Below are positions 15,846 to 17,180 of a stretch of 17,180 nucleotides of DNA, piece by piece (position 1 is the stretch's first letter; each line of letters begins with the position of its first letter). This DNA comes from Spirochaetota bacterium (GTDB lineage: Bacteria > Spirochaetota > JAHITG01). The notes under the pieces are model-generated. The model was not told the origin of the DNA. It searched no databases and saw only the letters and a program-made list of their open reading frames with translations. The stretch lies in NCBI GenBank assembly GCA_018817865.1, contig JAHITG010000508.1, positions 1-17,180 on the forward strand, in the 5' to 3' direction. The translations under genes and the position numbers were made by a program.

Positions 15846-17180
15846 ATGATCAATACCACCTCAAAAAACAGAAAAATTAGAAAAGTTTATATCTGCTCAA
15901 GTTTTTATGGATGTATCCTTAACTCGTCTTTACTTACCAGGATCCAAAATTATTTAGAGGGTAATGGGATAGAAATAACTGATGATCCTGATAAGAGTGA
16001 AGCCATAATAATAGGAACCTGTGCTAATGTAAGTACTGATGAGAAAAAAGCAATAGAATTTGTAAGGGAATATACAAAAAAATACTCAAATACAAAGAAG
16101 ATCATCGTTACCGGTTGCCTCCCTGATATCAACCCGGATTTTATTAAAAGAAAAACCGGACTAACTGCAGTGGGAGTTAAAAAAATCAAGGATCTGGATA
16201 ACCTTTTCGACACCCGCAAATCCATTTCTGATTTTGAATCGAATAACCTCTATAAAAGATTCTGCCTGGATACCAGTGAATTAGAGTCCGGATATTATAA
16301 ATATTATTCCCCTTCCAAATATTACATCAAAATAACTGAAGGATGTCTGAATAACTGCAGTTATTGTGTCATCAAAAAGGCCAAGGGGACTCTTCGAAGC
16401 AAACCGTTGAATTCTATATTAATGGAATTTAAAAAAGGATTAAAGACAGGTTATAAAAAATTTGAACTCATGGGTGATGATTGCGGGGGATATGGGCAGG
16501 ATCTGAGGAGTAATTTCTCAGAACTGCTGAAACAGATCAGTCAATTGAAAGGAAACTTTGAAGTTCTGATAACCAACTTCGAACCCGGGAGATTAGTCGA
16601 ACAATATCCATCTGTCAGGAATACTTTAAAAAAAATAAAATTGTCCTATTTAAACCTGCCTCTCCAGTCCGGCAACAACAGAATTTTAAAACTGATGAAT
16701 AGAAAATACTCTCTTGATTCACTGATCCGGACAGTCAAGGATATAAAGAGAATATCCCCTCATACTAAAATAAATACCCACTTTATATACTGCTTCCCTT
16801 CTGAAACAAGAGCGGAATTCATGGACTCGGTCAAGATGGCTGAATTTTTTGACAGCGTCGTGTTTTTTCTTTACAGTAAAAGAAAGAGAACACGGGCAGC
16901 CGATCTGAAAGGAGAGATCAGCAGTAGAGAAAAAAATTACAGAACGGATTATTTAGAAAAATTAATAATGAAAAATCCGCAAAAGTACTATTTTGGAAAT
17001 ATTAAAATAGATACATCACAAGCGGGCCTTAAAAAAAGATCAGGAAACAGAAAAAAACAAGATCCCACAGTACTATTATTCAAAAATATCTTTTATTCAC
17101 AGCGAAAAGAAGAGAATGACTGGATCTCACAGGCAACCCTCTATCTGGCATCAGCTTTAATGAAGGAACAGATAAATGTA
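15846..17180 (+). CDS. divergent MiaB/RimO-like radical SAM methylthiotransferase (partial at right edge)
   Basis: The 445 visible residues are still open at the right edge. Residues about 12-120 resemble the UPF0004 domain and keep its three cluster cysteines: Cys23 (FYGCILN), Cys59 (GTCANVST) and Cys91 (VTGCLPD). The radical SAM core starts at about 155 with C167-LNN-C171-SY-C174 (Cx3Cx2C), followed by KGTLRSKP, LMGDDCGGYGQDL (RimO-like QD..YG.DL), LPLQSGNNRILKLMNRKYS and CFPSET. These match the tRNA/ribosomal-protein methylthiotransferase family, which uses two Fe-S clusters. Several motifs are degenerate, and residues about 390-445 show no recognisable TRAM substrate-binding domain; they are Lys-rich instead. 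The substrate may therefore differ from tRNA A37 or protein S12. ATG 15846 is the first start after an in-frame TAA at 15831; no Shine-Dalgarno is visible. Codon use leans to AAA and ATA. Confidence 0.88.
   Translation, partial: MINTTSKNRKIRKVYICSSFYGCILNSSLLTRIQNYLEGNGIEITDDPDKSEAIIIGTCANVSTDEKKAIEFVREYTKKYSNTKKIIVTGCLPDINPDFIKRKTGLTAVGVKKIKDLDNLFDTRKSISDFESNNLYKRFCLDTSELESGYYKYYSPSKYYIKITEGCLNNCSYCVIKKAKGTLRSKPLNSILMEFKKGLKTGYKKFELMGDDCGGYGQDLRSNFSELLKQISQLKGNFEVLITNFEPGRLVEQYPSVRNTLKKIKLSYLNLPLQSGNNRILKLMNRKYSLDSLIRTVKDIKRISPHTKINTHFIYCFPSETRAEFMDSVKMAEFFDSVVFFLYSKRKRTRAADLKGEISSREKNYRTDYLEKLIMKNPQKYYFGNIKIDTSQAGLKKRSGNRKKQDPTVLLFKNIFYSQRKEENDWISQATLYLASALMKEQINV

Noticed and set aside
15950..16225. 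91-codon minus-strand ORF
   Set aside because: It lies inside the radical SAM gene, whose three N-terminal cysteine motifs span this region in the correct frame.
1..17180. Mobile element or prophage
   Set aside because: No transposase, integrase, terminal inverted repeats or tRNA attachment site was seen, and the GATC excess is shared by all regions examined.

Overview
The window carries long, tightly packed genes with little intergenic DNA, at roughly 38-43% G+C by eye. No RNA genes, insertion sequences or CRISPR arrays were seen. The gene content suggests a free-living Gram-negative-type bacterium with elaborate signalling and surface biology: a Hanks-type kinase fused to an AAA ATPase and TPRs, a PilZ protein, a DUF2378-like protein, a 2046-residue exported Ig-repeat protein, and a bactofilin-like membrane protein. 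Spirochaetota or another deep-branching, partly uncultured phylum would fit, but no marker gene here decides it.

Layout. (1) 1-3673, minus: a giant Ser/Thr kinase-AAA ATPase-TPR regulator whose C-terminus lies beyond the left edge. (2) 3674-3815: divergent promoter region. (3) 3816-4373, plus: a 185-residue DUF2378-like protein of unknown function. (4) 4380-9272, minus: five closely spaced genes, in transcription order a GH113-like glycosidase with a membrane anchor, a BaiN/YhiN-type flavoprotein, a PilZ-TM-coiled coil-TPR protein, a minimal MscS channel, and a bactofilin-like repeat protein with a polytopic membrane domain. Three of the five are membrane or envelope proteins and a fourth is membrane-anchored. 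(5) 9411-15551, plus: the giant secreted repeat protein, with its own sigma-70-like promoter and a candidate terminator downstream. (6) 15846-17180, plus: a divergent MiaB/RimO-like radical SAM enzyme cut by the right edge.

Working together (inference): the minus-strand group could be one envelope operon in which the PilZ protein senses c-di-GMP at the inner membrane, next to an osmotic or tension channel and a bactofilin-like scaffold. The divergent pair at 3.7 kb joins a large kinase regulator to a small soluble protein that could be its partner or target. The exported repeat protein is most likely a surface fibre or adhesin. The most unusual signals are the two-level repeat order in the giant protein, the PilZ/TPR architecture, the degenerate methylthiotransferase without a recognisable TRAM domain, and a strong window-wide excess of GATC.
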